64,000 nucleotides of DNA from Owenia fusiformis (Eukaryota; Annelida; Polychaeta; Sabellida; Oweniidae), in NCBI GenBank assembly GCA_903813345.2, contig CAIIXF020000011.1, positions 37,072,062-37,136,061 of the forward strand, given 5' to 3'. Shown piece after piece: positions 50,001-60,394 of the stretch (within the stretch, counting starts at the first letter, position 1; each line of letters begins with the position of its first letter). A program made the translations under genes and the position numbers. The notes below the pieces were generated by a model. That model worked only from the letters and a program-made list of their open reading frames with translations, did no database searches and was not told the origin of the DNA.

Positions 50001-53000
50001 CACTTTTCCCTCTCGGATTTGTAGCCTGCCAATCCCGTTAAAGGTGAATTCAACATTTTTTCTGCTAGCAATTGCCCTGGCTTGCGCTTGTAGGACCTCT
50101 CTAACGCAACTCTCAACTGTTTCACGGTCGAATGGACTCTCAAAAGAGAGGGCGGCATAATTGAGTTGAACCACTGGTATTGTACCTGAAATGCAACAAA
50201 ATCATTACTTCATGTTCAAGAGAAATTGTGAGTCTTGGGGACCTAAAAGTTTTCCCATTGATTAAAAATTTGGGGAAAACGAGATGACCCAAAATATTAT
50301 TTATTTTCCTTATGTTGCCTTTTGAGTGAATTTAGATTGACAGTAATAGAATACACAAAAACATATCTTACAGATGAGAGTATATTGCTTATATGCTTGT
50401 TTGTTTGTTTATTAGTTATATGTGATGCCATTAATAAATAAAAGACATTTATGCAATTCTATTAATCTTTTCCAACAATAAATTGTTGGCATTAAGAATA
50501 GAATTATATTCAACGCCTAGAAAAGATTTCTAAAAAGTAATTTATTATTCTGCCTTACGCTATAACGTCAAAATATCTAATAAATCAAGTGGCTTTATTC
50601 CAATGTAAAGTCTCACAATTTCAATGCTTATCCAAATATCTGGTTTCTACATAATACAGTAGAGTTACTATTTTCTTAGCAAATATTTGTAGAACAATTG
50701 TGAGCTATTCAACATACAAGATCACAGAGCAAGGAGTTGTAGACTAAGAACTGGGACTATTTGGACATGTTTTCTGACATTGACTAAATACTTAAACTTG
50801 AAATATTTTATGACTTACAAGTTACATTAAAACATGTGTTTGGAAACAATTCTGAAAAGAAACATCAAGAAATGTGAGCACTGAAGTTCAATTTTAGGAT
50901 ATTGATTTGACCATCAATGTTTAGTTTCTAAAACCTCTCAATGTAAACATTATAGCGAGACCCAACGGCGTTTGTTTTAGACAGGTTATATTATGTCATC
51001 TCAAACCAATACAATGGGATTAATTTCAATATTTAATTTCACTGAAAACTAATTAATTTATACCTTCAGAAATGTATTTGACAAAGCTTTACCAAAATGA
51101 TTTTATGTAACTAAGCTAGAACATTGATTTGTGAATGTTTGAATTGATTAGAATCTACCTCTATTGTATTACTGAGCCAAAGTACATTGATAGTGACTCG
51201 ATCGATAGACAAACAAAGCACAATTTATGTCGACTTGAATTCAGAGAAACTGAAGTGTGAGAACCCCAACATTTAGATATGGACCAGGTCAATATATCAA
51301 TTTTTTCCCAAAAGTAATCAATTATGTTTCAGGTTGACCCCTCCCTCCCCCAAAAGATTAGTGGAACAATTATTCATTTTTTAAAATTAAAAGTTACTTT
51401 CTTTTAAAAATCAATATACACTATTACAAACTGCAATTGACTTTTACCTATCCCCAAATGTAACTATTTCCATTTGTGGCCAGACTTCGATTTATTGAGA
51501 TGGTCCCTTAGTAATACCGTTTTTTCTATCCAATTTCATTTGAATAAAACCAAGTATAACATTCTTCAATTTCTTCATGAATTACCACAATTCATAATGG
51601 AAAGGAAATTAAGGCGAAAAACATCATGTCTCGGTATTACATTCAAATGGTTATGCATTAGAAAATGTATTATTCCCTTTGATTGAAACATGCTGAAAGC
51701 TCCCTTCACCAAGAAGCATGTGAAAGATCAATTGCAAATCAAATACTTTCCACAAATGATTTAATGGAATGAATAAAATACCATAAAATACAATGATATT
51801 GGAGAACAAATCTGGGGAGAAGCTATTGAGTAACTTGCTCCATTAAAGTAACTTTCCATGATTTCAACTAAAAATTAAAACCCTTGGAAATACTAAATAT
51901 GGTTTGAGTGCCATATATAAAATTTATTTTAGAAATATTGTGGATCAAAATAAAAAAAATAAAGAATAAAAACATATTCCACCCGTGGGATTTGAACCCA
52001 GATCTTTTGGAATAAAAGTCTGGTTGAGTCCAAAGCTCTAACCACTACACCAAAGAGCCAAAGCTTCCTGACTGAAGAAATTCTTTATCTATATAATCAT
52101 GGACGAAAAAAGTCTTATTTATATGCTTAAATTTCTTAGAAATGATCAGCATTACTACTTATAATAACATTTTGCACTTCTGAGTAAGTATTTTGATCTT
52201 CATTGAGGATAAATGTTGTTTTATTCAGTTTTCATTTTGGGTATGACTTCCTGTCAAAACAGTGTTAAAAATGCAGGGCTCAACAAAAAATTTCAATTAG
52301 AAAATGATATATATAATTTGATCAGCTGTTTTTGGCACCTGAACTCATCCTACTAGAAAGGTAAGAGCATTTTCTTGAGACATATGGCTCGAAATCTCAT
52401 ATTTCTCCTTCTAAGTCTTAGAAAGACACTTTAAGTGATCATTTGCAAATCTTTTTCGTATCTCACCGCAAGAGTCTATTTTCGAGATTGATTTATTATC
52501 AGAGCAAGGATTTTGACAACAGGCTTGCTTGCTGCCCCTTTCTCATGATTTCTCATTTCTAACCAATGAGAAAGCAATAATATGAAACCAGGAATAAAAT
52601 ATAGTCCCTTTAGCGAGTAGTAAAAAATCAATTGCAAATCAAATGCTTCTCTTATTCTCTCCAATTGATAAAAATGAAAATGCCTAAAATAACTGATCAT
52701 TCCTCAGGAAAAAAACAGGTGGCTTACTTCATTTCATAGAGCTCATTATTATTTGAAATTGATTCAATTAAGGACAAGGGGTTTCAATAGAACTTGCTTG
52801 CCCATTGCTAATGAAACTCTTATGATTATATTTTTGTCCCTTTGTTTTCTCATGCTTACCAATGAGAAATCAGAATAGATATATAACTAGGGATAAAATA
52901 TTGTCTTACCTGATATATGGTACTTTGTGTAGTTTAGGCCATGAGTCTGTGCAAACTTTTCAGACACTTGGAAAACTGGTCTTTGTATGAGAATATATTT

Positions 53001-54106
53001 GTTGTTTCCTATCTCTAGTTTTTTCTGTGTAAATGTAAATATTCCGAGGCCTGGAACATTGACGCCCTGGAAAAAATAAAAATTATGGCTTTATTTATGC
53101 TTATACTGAAATCAAAAGTGATTTAGTTATAAATACGAGAGCTAATTAATAGTACTGTATGTTCACATTTGAAATACTACTTACATGTAATTTATGAAAT
53201 GAAGCATTTAAAGCCTTTAAAGTATACATTTTACAGAATCTGGTATTATTCATAGGTTCATACAGAGACATATACATTTATATATCTGTGGTTCATGGAC
53301 TTCAAGTCATTAATTAGCATAACTTTTTAAGTTTAGATAAAGTGAATAAATCAATAACTAACCTTTTGCTGGCCCATGTGTTTCTCAATGAAACTAGAAA
53401 CATTTTCCCAAACACTGCAAACATCTACAAAAAATTGTAATGCATTATAATTAATAATTTCATCATGTGAGATATTTCTCATAACTTTTGACGGAAGGAA
53501 TACCTATGGGCCCTCAAGATATTGAAAGCCCATGGAGTACCTCATCACTTTTTAAGATCTTTCAACATGTCATTATGTTCCTAATCAGACAATTAAAAAC
53601 ATTATTTTTGTTTGCTGAATGTACCTATTAAATAGGTCTAGCATGATATCTTTGGTTATCAATTCAGCAGCTCAAATCACACCGCGTCATACTATGGGCT
53701 TCCTTAGCAAAACCCCTCCGGTAGAGTTATCTACTCCTCATATCTATTGTGTCATAGCTCTGACAAGACAGATATGATTTGACATAGGGAGAAGGTAACT
53801 CCATCTGAGTTTCGCTAGAGCGCTATGTGAGAAGGTTTGGCTAGAGCGCCATGATGAAGTAGATATTGCCTAAGGTTGATCTGTGATACTTTCAAAAACT
53901 TAGTAATCTATTAATAACAATTAAATGGATAGAATGTTCTCAATATATCTAGACTTAATATATAAGTTGAAAACATGAAACTGAAAATGAAAATTGAACT
54001 TGAAAATGAAAAAACAAAGCTCACCATCTTCAGATATTGAAGATCCAATCGTAGTAAATTTGTTTTTCTTGGCCTCTGAGACCAACCCTTGCATTTGCTC
54101 TGTCAT
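38003..54106 (-). CDS. CCDC81: CCDC81-like protein, complete (two HU-like domains plus coiled coil)
   Basis: CCDC81 is a centrosome/cilium-associated protein with two eukaryotic HU-like (bacterial IHF/HU fold) domains. Exons in transcript order: 54106-54025, 53424-53363, 53066-52910, 50185-49929, 49663-49577, 49115-49036, 47597-47428, 43873-43669, ~42120-41475, 41062-40955, 40540-40388, 40162-40067, 38848-38622, 38267-38003. Phases agree throughout and give about 864 residues (human about 650). HU domain 1 is in exons 1-3 (VWENVSSFIEKHMGQQKGVN, VPGLGIFTFTQKK) and HU domain 2 in exon 4 (FNGIGRLQIREGKVKMKFYK). A disordered Ser/Pro-rich middle follows, with CYLCHQRAKLNVPVAFKEER and long charged helices after it. 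The C-terminus HRCGQCKR...WRDSRYIPGSRLMV is typical of CCDC81. The acceptor of exon 9 (TTTCAAG) is weak, and an ATG at 42134 could be an alternative start. It is head to head with RPF2. Confidence 0.9.
39311..39470. repeat. GAAACCTGTAAAG-type MITE, second copy
   Basis: It shares 'gtgaaacctgtaaagtggaa', 'catagtcccaagaccaactg' and 'gtattccacttagacaggtt' with the copy at 9671-9844. A poly-C run (39284-39293) lies upstream. Confidence 0.6.
41475..42134 (-). CDS. CCDC81: CCDC81 exon 9: disordered middle and Cys-pair motif
   Basis: It encodes SSYEVQLQHMRSSRKLIIPG, a Ser/Asn/Pro-rich stretch with repeated (S/N)QSN words, then CYLCHQRAKLNVPVAFKEER and a charged helix ending LKDQ. The C-x-x-C pair is shared with vertebrate CCDC81. 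In the long transcript the exon probably starts near 42120; the ATG at 42134-42132 is an alternative. Confidence 0.87.
43669..43873 (-). CDS. CCDC81: CCDC81 exon 8: Pro/Ser-rich linker
   Basis: It encodes SRKTPIPPSRSGSRLVAPIA and DVLPPTPRGIRGSALAKSSP, a disordered basic linker. It has a phase-1 acceptor and ends AG|GTATGG. Confidence 0.87.
45069..45192 (-). CDS. Candidate alternative first exon of CCDC81 (41 residues)
   Basis: A minus-strand frame opens with ATG at 45192-45190 (MRLVAEKYVTTTIDNMGRPL, then KWITRVDSRAMRPHTSLPEI). It stays open for 41 codons and ends G|GTAAGG in phase 1, the phase required to join exon 8 (43873). No acceptor precedes the ATG, as expected of a first exon. Use of it would give a shorter protein without the HU domains. 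It is too short to recognise by homology, and a chance frame is possible. Confidence 0.45.
46113..46536 (+). mobile_element. GATGCGAGTAG MITE, copy 3 (most complete)
   Basis: It runs from 'cagatgcgagtaggtagtta' to 'tctactcgcacctag' and keeps all internal blocks, including 'tgacatcactttgactgaat'. It is in a CCDC81 intron. Confidence 0.7.
46706..46742. repeat. Perfect GC-rich hairpin in AT-rich DNA
   Basis: Arms AAGCGCCCCCCG (46706-46717) and CGGGGGGCGCTT (46731-46742) pair perfectly over 12 bp around a 13-nt AT-rich loop. No gene or TE body is recognised around it. Confidence 0.6.
47050..47408. repeat. AT-rich minisatellite (~30-32 bp unit)
   Basis: The unit is about 'aatattcaatggtaattcca' plus 'ttaaaaaccat', repeated roughly ten times with variation. 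It lies in a CCDC81 intron and ends some 20 bp from exon 7. Confidence 0.85.
47428..47597 (-). CDS. CCDC81: CCDC81 exon 7: acidic segment
   Basis: It encodes a Glu/Asp-rich stretch (QEDGQAPEVFEIEEGDREKL) between a phase-2 acceptor and a phase-1 donor. It joins exon 8 in frame. Confidence 0.85.
48790..48930 (+). repeat. ATGTCACCAC short repeat, copy
   Basis: It begins 'aaggcattaacatgcaaaat' and ends with a self-complementary tail, 'gtcaccacttttggaggtga'. The same layout is seen at 49262 and 62727. Confidence 0.65.
49036..49663 (-). CDS. CCDC81: CCDC81 exons 5-6: short linker exons
   Basis: Exon 5 (49663-49577, 87 nt) encodes TSTDEKETYSPRECAVIKLP and VTQFGDKQL. Exon 6 (49115-49036, 80 nt) encodes RPGTVDSVMSDRPQSRPHTS and NTLVLPK. 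Both are too short for a simple ORF scan and were placed by splice sites and phase. Confidence 0.82.
49262..49412 (+). repeat. ATGTCACCAC short repeat, copy
   Basis: It has 'aaggcattaacatacaatat', 'ctgccatttgttacagatgc' and the tail hairpin 'gtcaccacttttggtagtga'. The two copies 330 bp apart are not a simple tandem pair: exon 6 (49036-49115) lies between them. Confidence 0.65.
49929..50185 (-). CDS. CCDC81: CCDC81 exon 4: HU-like domain 2
   Basis: It encodes TIPVVQLNYAALSFESPFDR, then a helix (VESCVREVLQAQARAIA) and FNGIGRLQIREGKVKMKFYK. It starts in phase 1 after exon 3 and ends at GAT|GTGAGT. Confidence 0.92.
51975..52063 (-). repeat. tRNA-derived sequence (tRNA pseudogene or SINE head)
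   Basis: The minus strand shows an A-box-like TGTAGTGGTTAGAG and a B-box GGGTTCAAATCCC in tRNA spacing. The anticodon region (TTTGGACTCAACCAGA) has a poor loop, and extra bases precede the T arm. It is therefore not a functional tRNA gene and is probably SINE-derived. Confidence 0.6.
52910..54106 (-). CDS. CCDC81: CCDC81 exons 1-3: HU-like domain 1
   Basis: Exons 54106-54025, 53424-53363 and 53066-52910 begin MTEQMQGLVSEAKKNKFTTI and continue into VCSVWENVSSFIEKHMGQQK. The β-arm-like VPGLGIFTFTQKKLEIGNNK and a KYHISG end follow. All borders are AG/GT with matching phase. Confidence 0.9.
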
Positions 54107-55412
54107 CGCAGGATACAGAGTATCCTCTTTTACAACTTACGCCACAATTATTATCATAAATCAGTTTCTGGACGGGAAATTTTGAACTTTCATAAAGCTA
54201 GCCTAAAATGTGGCCAAGGTTTCCACAGCAGAGCATCCTCGTTACCAGGGAGATCCTTGCATCTGATTGGACTAGAATTTTTGACGTCACAACATGGATG
54301 ACTATTCAATAGTAACAGAAAAAGTATAGCTTATATACTTTTTCTTAGTGTCTAATTATAGGAATAAATAATCATACTAAAATAATAATTGGATGAAATA
54401 AATTATATTTTTCAAAATTACAAAGGATTTTGGATCAAAATTGTCAAATAAAAATATAAGTATTAAAATATGTAGTAGGAATTGTCATTGTCATAGTATG
54501 AAATTCTGAAAAAATAAATTTCTACACGTGAAGATGGTTTTACAGCGAATAATGTAAGTTTTACGCATCATTTTAATGTAAAAGTAAGGCTTTTGATGCA
54601 ATTTTTAGATTGTCTTGAAAAGATAGTAAAATGTTTTGAATTCAATGAATACTTCACCAAATATTATGTTTTGAAAAATATAGTGGGCGATAATTGTATT
54701 TCAATATTCGGCAATATTCATTTGTAGATTTGTAGGCGTACAAAATGAGCATTCTCAGAGCAAATAGCAGTATCATGTGGAAAAATAAATTCATATTAGT
54801 AAATGAAAACACAGAATGAAATTCTGCCGTAAGGGCTTAGTATGTATCCAACAGACCGAATATAATATTCGGTCTGTTATGATTGATATATTTCCTGTGG
54901 AAATCTCGGTGATATTTTTTGCACATAAATTTCTCGTTTATTACAAGAATGTTCACCTTGACAATTGGTGAATATGTTGAAGAGATGTTCATCTTAAACT
55001 AGAAGCAAAAATATTTGTATAAGGCGGGTACAAGTTGATATAAAATAATGAAATGTTCAGACTCACCAAAACTTCAGGATGTGTTTATAAGTACATCGCG
55101 AAATCAATGTCAAGGACGTTTGAGTTCACGAGATCCAAACGAGATATGCAAATTTTGAACTTTGACAACACATGACCACTTGATTACCTCGGCCTTCTTC
55201 ATGAATATTTCCGCTCTATTTACTATAAATGAAGAAAATTAATCGGGATAATGATAATAAATGACTAGATCTAATAAATTCCCGCACAAATGGAATTTAT
55301 CAACACGCTTCCGTCCGCTCCACGTGTTATTTGTTTACAAATAGACTGACGTCACTGGCTAAATCTCGTTTATCGTGAGAATTGGCATTGCCAAAATGGC
55401 TTGACCTAATCA
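54107..55412. promoter_or_regulatory. Head-to-head CCDC81/RPF2 intergenic region
   Basis: The CCDC81 ATG (54106, minus) and the candidate RPF2 ATG (55413, plus) diverge. An X-box-like GTTACCAGGGAGATCC lies at 54241-54256, 135 bp upstream of the CCDC81 start, which is plausible for an RFX-controlled cilium gene but imperfect in its second half. A perfect 29-bp palindrome (arms AACAGACCGAATAT) is at 54850-54878. Confidence 0.4.
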
Positions 55413-55489
55413 ATGGCTTCGCTACAAGAAGCGTCTGTACATTTTATGAATATCTTCAGTAAGAGGACAATATACGAAAAAATAATATT
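55413..55489 (+). CDS. Candidate first coding exon of RPF2
   Basis: It reads ATG GCT TCG CTA CAA and stays open to TT|GTAAGT in phase 2, fitting the phase-1 base that starts exon 2 (C AAG CCG AAG). The phase match has a one-in-three chance probability. A shorter first exon elsewhere in 55.0-56.57 kb is the alternative. Confidence 0.35.
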
Positions 55490-56891
55490 GTAAGTACTTT
55501 ATAAGGTAATCATTTTATCATTTAACAAACTTATTTGTAACATTTATACAACACCACATTTTACAATAGGTGACTTACAGTCTGAATATTTATTCAGACG
55601 AAGGATACAGTCTACGTAAGGGCTGGTGTGAAAAAGTTAGTCCCCTTATAACCACGATCAAACCCACGACCCCTCGCTTTTCGGACGAGTGTCCTACCAC
55701 TTAGCTGTGGAGCCGACTGACTCTACCACATCAACATTGCATACATAGCATTGCAGCCATGTCTTACATGCCCAGTTACCTGGACAATAAAAGTTACCTG
55801 TCTTTCCAGGTTGTCAATCATTCTATCCTACGGATCATTCCCCTAAGGAGAAATAGTATTAGCTAATGAAAACACAGAATGAAATTCTGCGCTAAGGTCT
55901 GATGTAAAAAAGTCAGTCCACCATAGTGAGGATCGAACCCACAACCCCTCGCTTTCCAGATGAGTGCTCTACCACTGAGCTACAGATGTATTGAGCCAAC
56001 TGACTTTTTCACCTTTCCAATGGATCATTCCCCCATTGTCTTACATGAATCCCAGTTTCCTGGATCCAGTATAAGTTACCTGTCTTCCAGGTTGTCAATC
56101 ATTCTATTCATGATGAAAGTGCAGTATCATATGGAAAATTAAATTCATATTTTACACACAAAACATTTGTCTATAGGTGTTTGTCTATCATGTGTGGCGT
56201 ACTTAACCGACCTGCTGACTTATTTTCTATTGCTAGATCTAGTCTACTACTCAAATACCAGGTCAACATGTCGAACTGTGTTGATCACTGCATTGACGAT
56301 ATCAGAAAAAATCATTAAAAATAAAAAGCTTTTTCAATAACGGATGTGCATTTTGGGTGTCTTTTTTGTTAATTCTGCAGCGGGAAATTGCGTTCAGTGT
56401 ACAAGACTTTGTACGGGAAGTGAAAATAAACAGAAAAAAGATTTTTCTCTCCTTTTTACCACTATTTGGGTTTCTTACAGAATTTACACAGGGTGTTCAA
56501 TAAGTATTGCAGATTTTGACATAACTTGTTCTCTAGATAGGTCAGTTTGAGTTTTGATTTTGATTTTTGTGAACTTCAGCAAGCCGAAGAACCAGAGGGT
56601 GAAGAGGGTCCTTGAGAAGAGACAGCCCCAGGTGCATGAGAATACAAAGCAGGCAATGTTCATTAGGGGAGGACACACCAGTGAGACTGTAACAGAAGCT
56701 CTTAAAGACTTAGTAAGAAATATGTTTGTGTTATGGAGCTGTACTTCAGCACAGGTTGTTGTGAAAATCCTAAATACCAGCATTATAACACATGTTTATA
56801 CACTTTATAAACTGATCAAGTCATTTAGGAGCTGCAGTTTTGTGCGATACTTTGTCAAGTATAATAACAATGCAAAACAAAATGAAAGAAT

Positions 56892-56922
<31 letters not shown>

Positions 56923-59900
56923 AGAAAGAAATGAAAAATAGTAATGATTTAATCATAAATTAGTATCAATTATTAGAAATCTAGCTTGTTTTCAATGAAG
57001 AATTACATCTCGCTTTCCAACTCTACTTTCCAGCCTTAGCACAAGACTCTTCCATGAAGAGAAATGAATGGTGCATTCAGGCCCGTAATCAGGTTTTGCC
57101 AATGGGGTTCACTCACAAAAATTTCAGGGGAGTTCACTTTTGACAATTTTGGTCCAAAGATGGCTAAATCACTTAAAAAGTGCTCAGAATGGTGAAAAAC
57201 TGCATGATTTTGAAAGAATTTTTGGCCAGGGGGATGTTCGCTCGAACCCATCAAACCCACTCTGGCTATGGGCCTGGCATTGTTAACAATAAATATAATT
57301 CTTTGTTGTATTTTTTGTTTACAGTACAGTTTAAAGAAGACAGATTCAACAATGCTACAAAAGTAAGTAGATGTAACACACATGTAGTACTATCATTTAA
57401 CACATTCACCTTGGTATCAAGATTGATGGAAATGTTAACGTGGTCCCTACTAGCATGCAAGCTTACATGTTATGTGTTAATTGGCATGATAACACTCTCT
57501 ACTTGGCTCACCTTAAGTTATAAAATATTTTTGCTTAATATACTAAATTTGAATAGTGTCAATATCAAAATTCCCATGCTTATGTCAATATAACTTATCT
57601 GGTTAGACCAAGCAGAGAAAAAAGTATCGGTAGGAAGACCTACCTTTGAAGTTGAGTTTACCTTTTTCATGGGCATCCTTAATTGCTTCATATAAAATTA
57701 TTGACAGAATTTGAAATGAAGAAAAATAGCATTCTGTTTTGACATTTCAGAAAAAATATCCTGAGACCATTTGAGGATATGACCAGTCTAGAATTCTTCT
57801 CCAGTAAAAATGATGCATCACTGTTTATGTTCGGTTCTCATCAAAAGAAACGACCAAATAATTTAGTCTTGGGTGAGTATCCTGCTCTCTGGAATATTTA
57901 ATTTGGAGAAACATTTTTTGCAAAAATATGAATTTCAAAACCTGCCAGTAGCCTGTTATGTAGATTCAAAAATTGTTTTCACCATTATTCATTTATAACT
58001 CACAATATAGGGTGCTGTAAAAGTTCATAGAATTCTGCATTATTCTAATTTATTATGAATATTCACTAAAACAGAAGAGACGAGAATTTGTACCAAACAT
58101 CACTTAAACGAGACTGATTTTGTTTTGTTTTAGGTCGGTTCTTTGACCATCACTTACTAGACATGGTAGAACTTGGAATTGACAAGTTCAAGTCTATGGC
58201 ACAATTCAAGGTGAGACATGTTTTGTATTATAATCCACTTCAGGTAATTTCTGTTCCATGTTGTTGCACCTCATCCTCAAAGACATGGTATACCTGGCTA
58301 GATACCATTGCTTTATAATACATGTACAAGGGGCGATCCATATATTCTGATAAAAATGCTCTCATTTTTATCATACATTTCAACATGTAAATTATTGCAA
58401 AATTGCATGGTTGTATTATTACTGCACATTTCGTGTTTACAAAAGTTGTGCATTTTATTCATGTCCCTAGAATAAGTGTATAGCTCTGTTACATTGTCTA
58501 CTTAAAGATAAATGTAAAGTATTGCTGACAATTCATATTTATCTTTCTATGGCAATACTTTCATGGTCTTTTTTGCTTGAAGAGTTATTTTGTTTAGTTC
58601 TTTGAAAAGCATTATAACATTATTTTCCTTACACAGTTTGTCATTGTATTCTATCTAAAATCCATAATGGAAGCAAAGATGCTCATTCTTCGAAATCGCA
58701 AAGCTATTGCATCAAACATAACTATATTGGTTGAAATATATGCTGCACTGAAGAATTTACATTTTGCCAGGTATAAATTTGAATCATTTAATTTCATCGA
58801 ATAATTCTTCCATTTTCATTATATTGTTATTATATTACATTTTCATATTGTTATTATTGCTATTACATTTTCATATTGTTATTATTGTATTTCAGTGTGA
58901 CAAATGTGCCACAGGGACTAAACCATGTCTGTTGTTCTCTGGAGAGGCATTTGACACTGACCATGAATACAAAAGACTGAAGAACATGCTTATAGGTAAA
59001 AACACATTCTTATATATTGAGTCCAGTACACTAAAGACTAATTTCATGTATTTAGGGAGTGTAGCATAATTATGAATTGAAATTTGAGGTGAAAATATGA
59101 AATTTGAATAAGGAATATGAGGCTTTATAAAAAAGAATATATGAAATATTCAACCTCCCCCTATGTTTTCCTTGTCAGTGTAATTCTTACCGATTTTCTA
59201 CTTGTATCTACTGTATAATTCTGCAGAGACCATTACCTTTTATGTAAATTTATTTATTTTTTATGTAAATTTATTTTTTATTTCAGATTTCTTTCGAGGA
59301 CCTACTGTTGAAAACATCCGTTTAGCAGGACTTGAACATGTTTTGAATTTCACAGTGGCAGATGGGAAACTCTACATACGCAGTTATAGGTGCTTAAAAC
59401 ATTTTGGGAGAGTTATATCATATGATTATCTTGTAGAAATGCTTCGGTGTAACATTCGGTGTATATATGTGGAAAATCCTTTTCTGAAAATGGTACAAGA
59501 CACCAGCTGCCTATGGTACATAAGAGGTTCTGTGTCGAAGAGTAGGAATTTTCTAAAAAATCATCCATTCATTCTTACTCTGATTTCTGAGATCACTTTC
59601 TTTGTGATAAATAGTAATTGAACCATCTATGGGTTGGAGTACCTTTAGAATGTAAATGTTCCCAAAATGTTCAAGAATGTCATTATAATTCTCATGATAA
59701 TGTAAAAAATCTGTCCATGTCTTATTTCTCTGTCACCACCAAGAAGTGGATGGTGTTCTCCTTTCAGCAGTTAGCATCATCAAATTGTTACATTTTTTGA
59801 TTGCAACCAGGTGGTGATATTTAGTTACGTTAATGTCTTGTTAAAATTGAGCATTTTTATTATTTTTCCAGAATCCTCTTGAAAAAATCTGGAAGTAGGA

Positions 59901-60394
59901 CTCCCCGAATTGAACTGGAGGAGATGGGACCTTCTCTTGATCTGACCATGAGACGTACTAAACTGGCCTCTGCTGACCTCTATAAGACCGCCAGAAAACA
60001 GCCCAAGACAGCAAAGGTATGGTTTTATGCACTTCCGAGGCAGGGCTCCCCCACATTCAAATACATGTACCTAAAATGCTACACAACAAAAATTCCAACA
60101 ATCCCTGCTCACAATAATTACAACTATTAACTTGCTCATAAATTATAACTAAAAATGTTTTCTAATTCATTTTCACTTCATACTTTCATTTGTATACTTC
60201 AGCCTAAAAAGAGGAAGAATATTTCCAAAGATGTGTTTGGCACCAGACTTGGTAGAATTCATATGGAGAAACAGGACATGACTAAATTACAAACCAGAAA
60301 AATGAAAGGACTAAAAAGAAAACCTATCGCAGCAGAAGATGACTCTGAAACGGGGAAGAAATCAAAAACTTCTGAGCCATCTGATGAAAACTAA
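55413..60394 (+). CDS. RPF2: Ribosome production factor 2 homologue (Brix domain)
   Basis: RPF2 is a nucleolar Brix-domain protein. With RRS1 it recruits the 5S RNP (5S rRNA, uL18, uL5) to the pre-60S ribosome. Supported exons: 56580-56712, 57325-57362, 57751-57872, 58134-58210, 58896-58995, 59287-59389, 59872-60016, 60203-60394. All borders are AG/GT and in phase. They encode KPKNQRVKRVLEKRQPQVHE, KNILRPFEDMTSLEFFSSKN, MFGSHQKKRPNNLVLGRFFD, DFFRGPTVENIRLAGLEHVL, KKSGSRTPRIELEEMGPSLD and a Lys-rich tail ending GKKSKTSEPSDEN. The family's conserved blocks are all present and in order. The first coding exon is uncertain. An ATG at 55413-55489 has a perfect TT|GTAAGT donor in the right phase, but its peptide (MASLQEASVHFMNIFSKRTI) does not match the short conserved N-terminus. 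With it the protein is about 328 residues (human 306). Confidence 0.92.
55600..55850 (-). mobile_element. tRNA-derived SINE, copy 1
   Basis: On the minus strand it has an A-box-like region (about 55690-55705), a B-box GTGGGTTTGATC (55655-55666) and an intervening 'gaaaagcgaggggt'. The downstream body shares 'gaaaaagttagtcc' and 'ggttgtcaatcattctat' with copy 2. It is more degraded than copy 2. Confidence 0.6.
55855..56130 (-). mobile_element. tRNA-derived SINE, copy 2
   Basis: On the minus strand TGTAGCTCAGTGGTAGAGCA (A box) and GGGTTCGATCCTC (B box, 55930-55942) are nearly intact, resembling an elongator tRNA. The element continues into 'gactgacttttttacatcag' and an end 'cagaatttcattctgtgttt'. 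That end is also found near 54800-54835, a third fragment. Confidence 0.65.
56893..56931 (+). repeat. (GAAA)n microsatellite
   Basis: It is a simple GAAA run in RPF2 intron 2. The Lys/Arg/Glu open frame across it is an artefact. Confidence 0.85.
57078..57276 (+). mobile_element. CAGGCCCGTAATCAGG MITE (complete copy)
   Basis: It starts CAGGCCCGTAATCAGG and ends CTATGGGCCTG, an imperfect terminal inverted repeat. Inside are 'tggtgaaaaactgcatgatt' and 'tttttggccagggggatg'. It ends about 50 bp before RPF2 exon 3. Confidence 0.65.

Noticed and set aside
51975-52063. Functional tRNA gene on the minus strand
   Set aside because: The A and B boxes are good, but the anticodon arm does not fold into a normal 7-nt loop and extra bases disrupt the variable region.
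55930-56015. Functional tRNA gene on the minus strand
   Set aside because: The promoter boxes are intact, but the acceptor stem does not pair and the sequence continues into a body shared with a second copy, so it is a SINE.
56554-56934. 126-residue open frame as an intact RPF2 first exon
   Set aside because: It opens at a non-ATG codon, and family similarity ends at the donor at 56712/56713. Its Lys-rich end is the GAAA microsatellite.
59202-59621. 139-residue open frame around RPF2 exon 7
   Set aside because: Only 59287-59389 is coding; the rest is intron read-through on both sides. The conserved sequence resumes at 59872.
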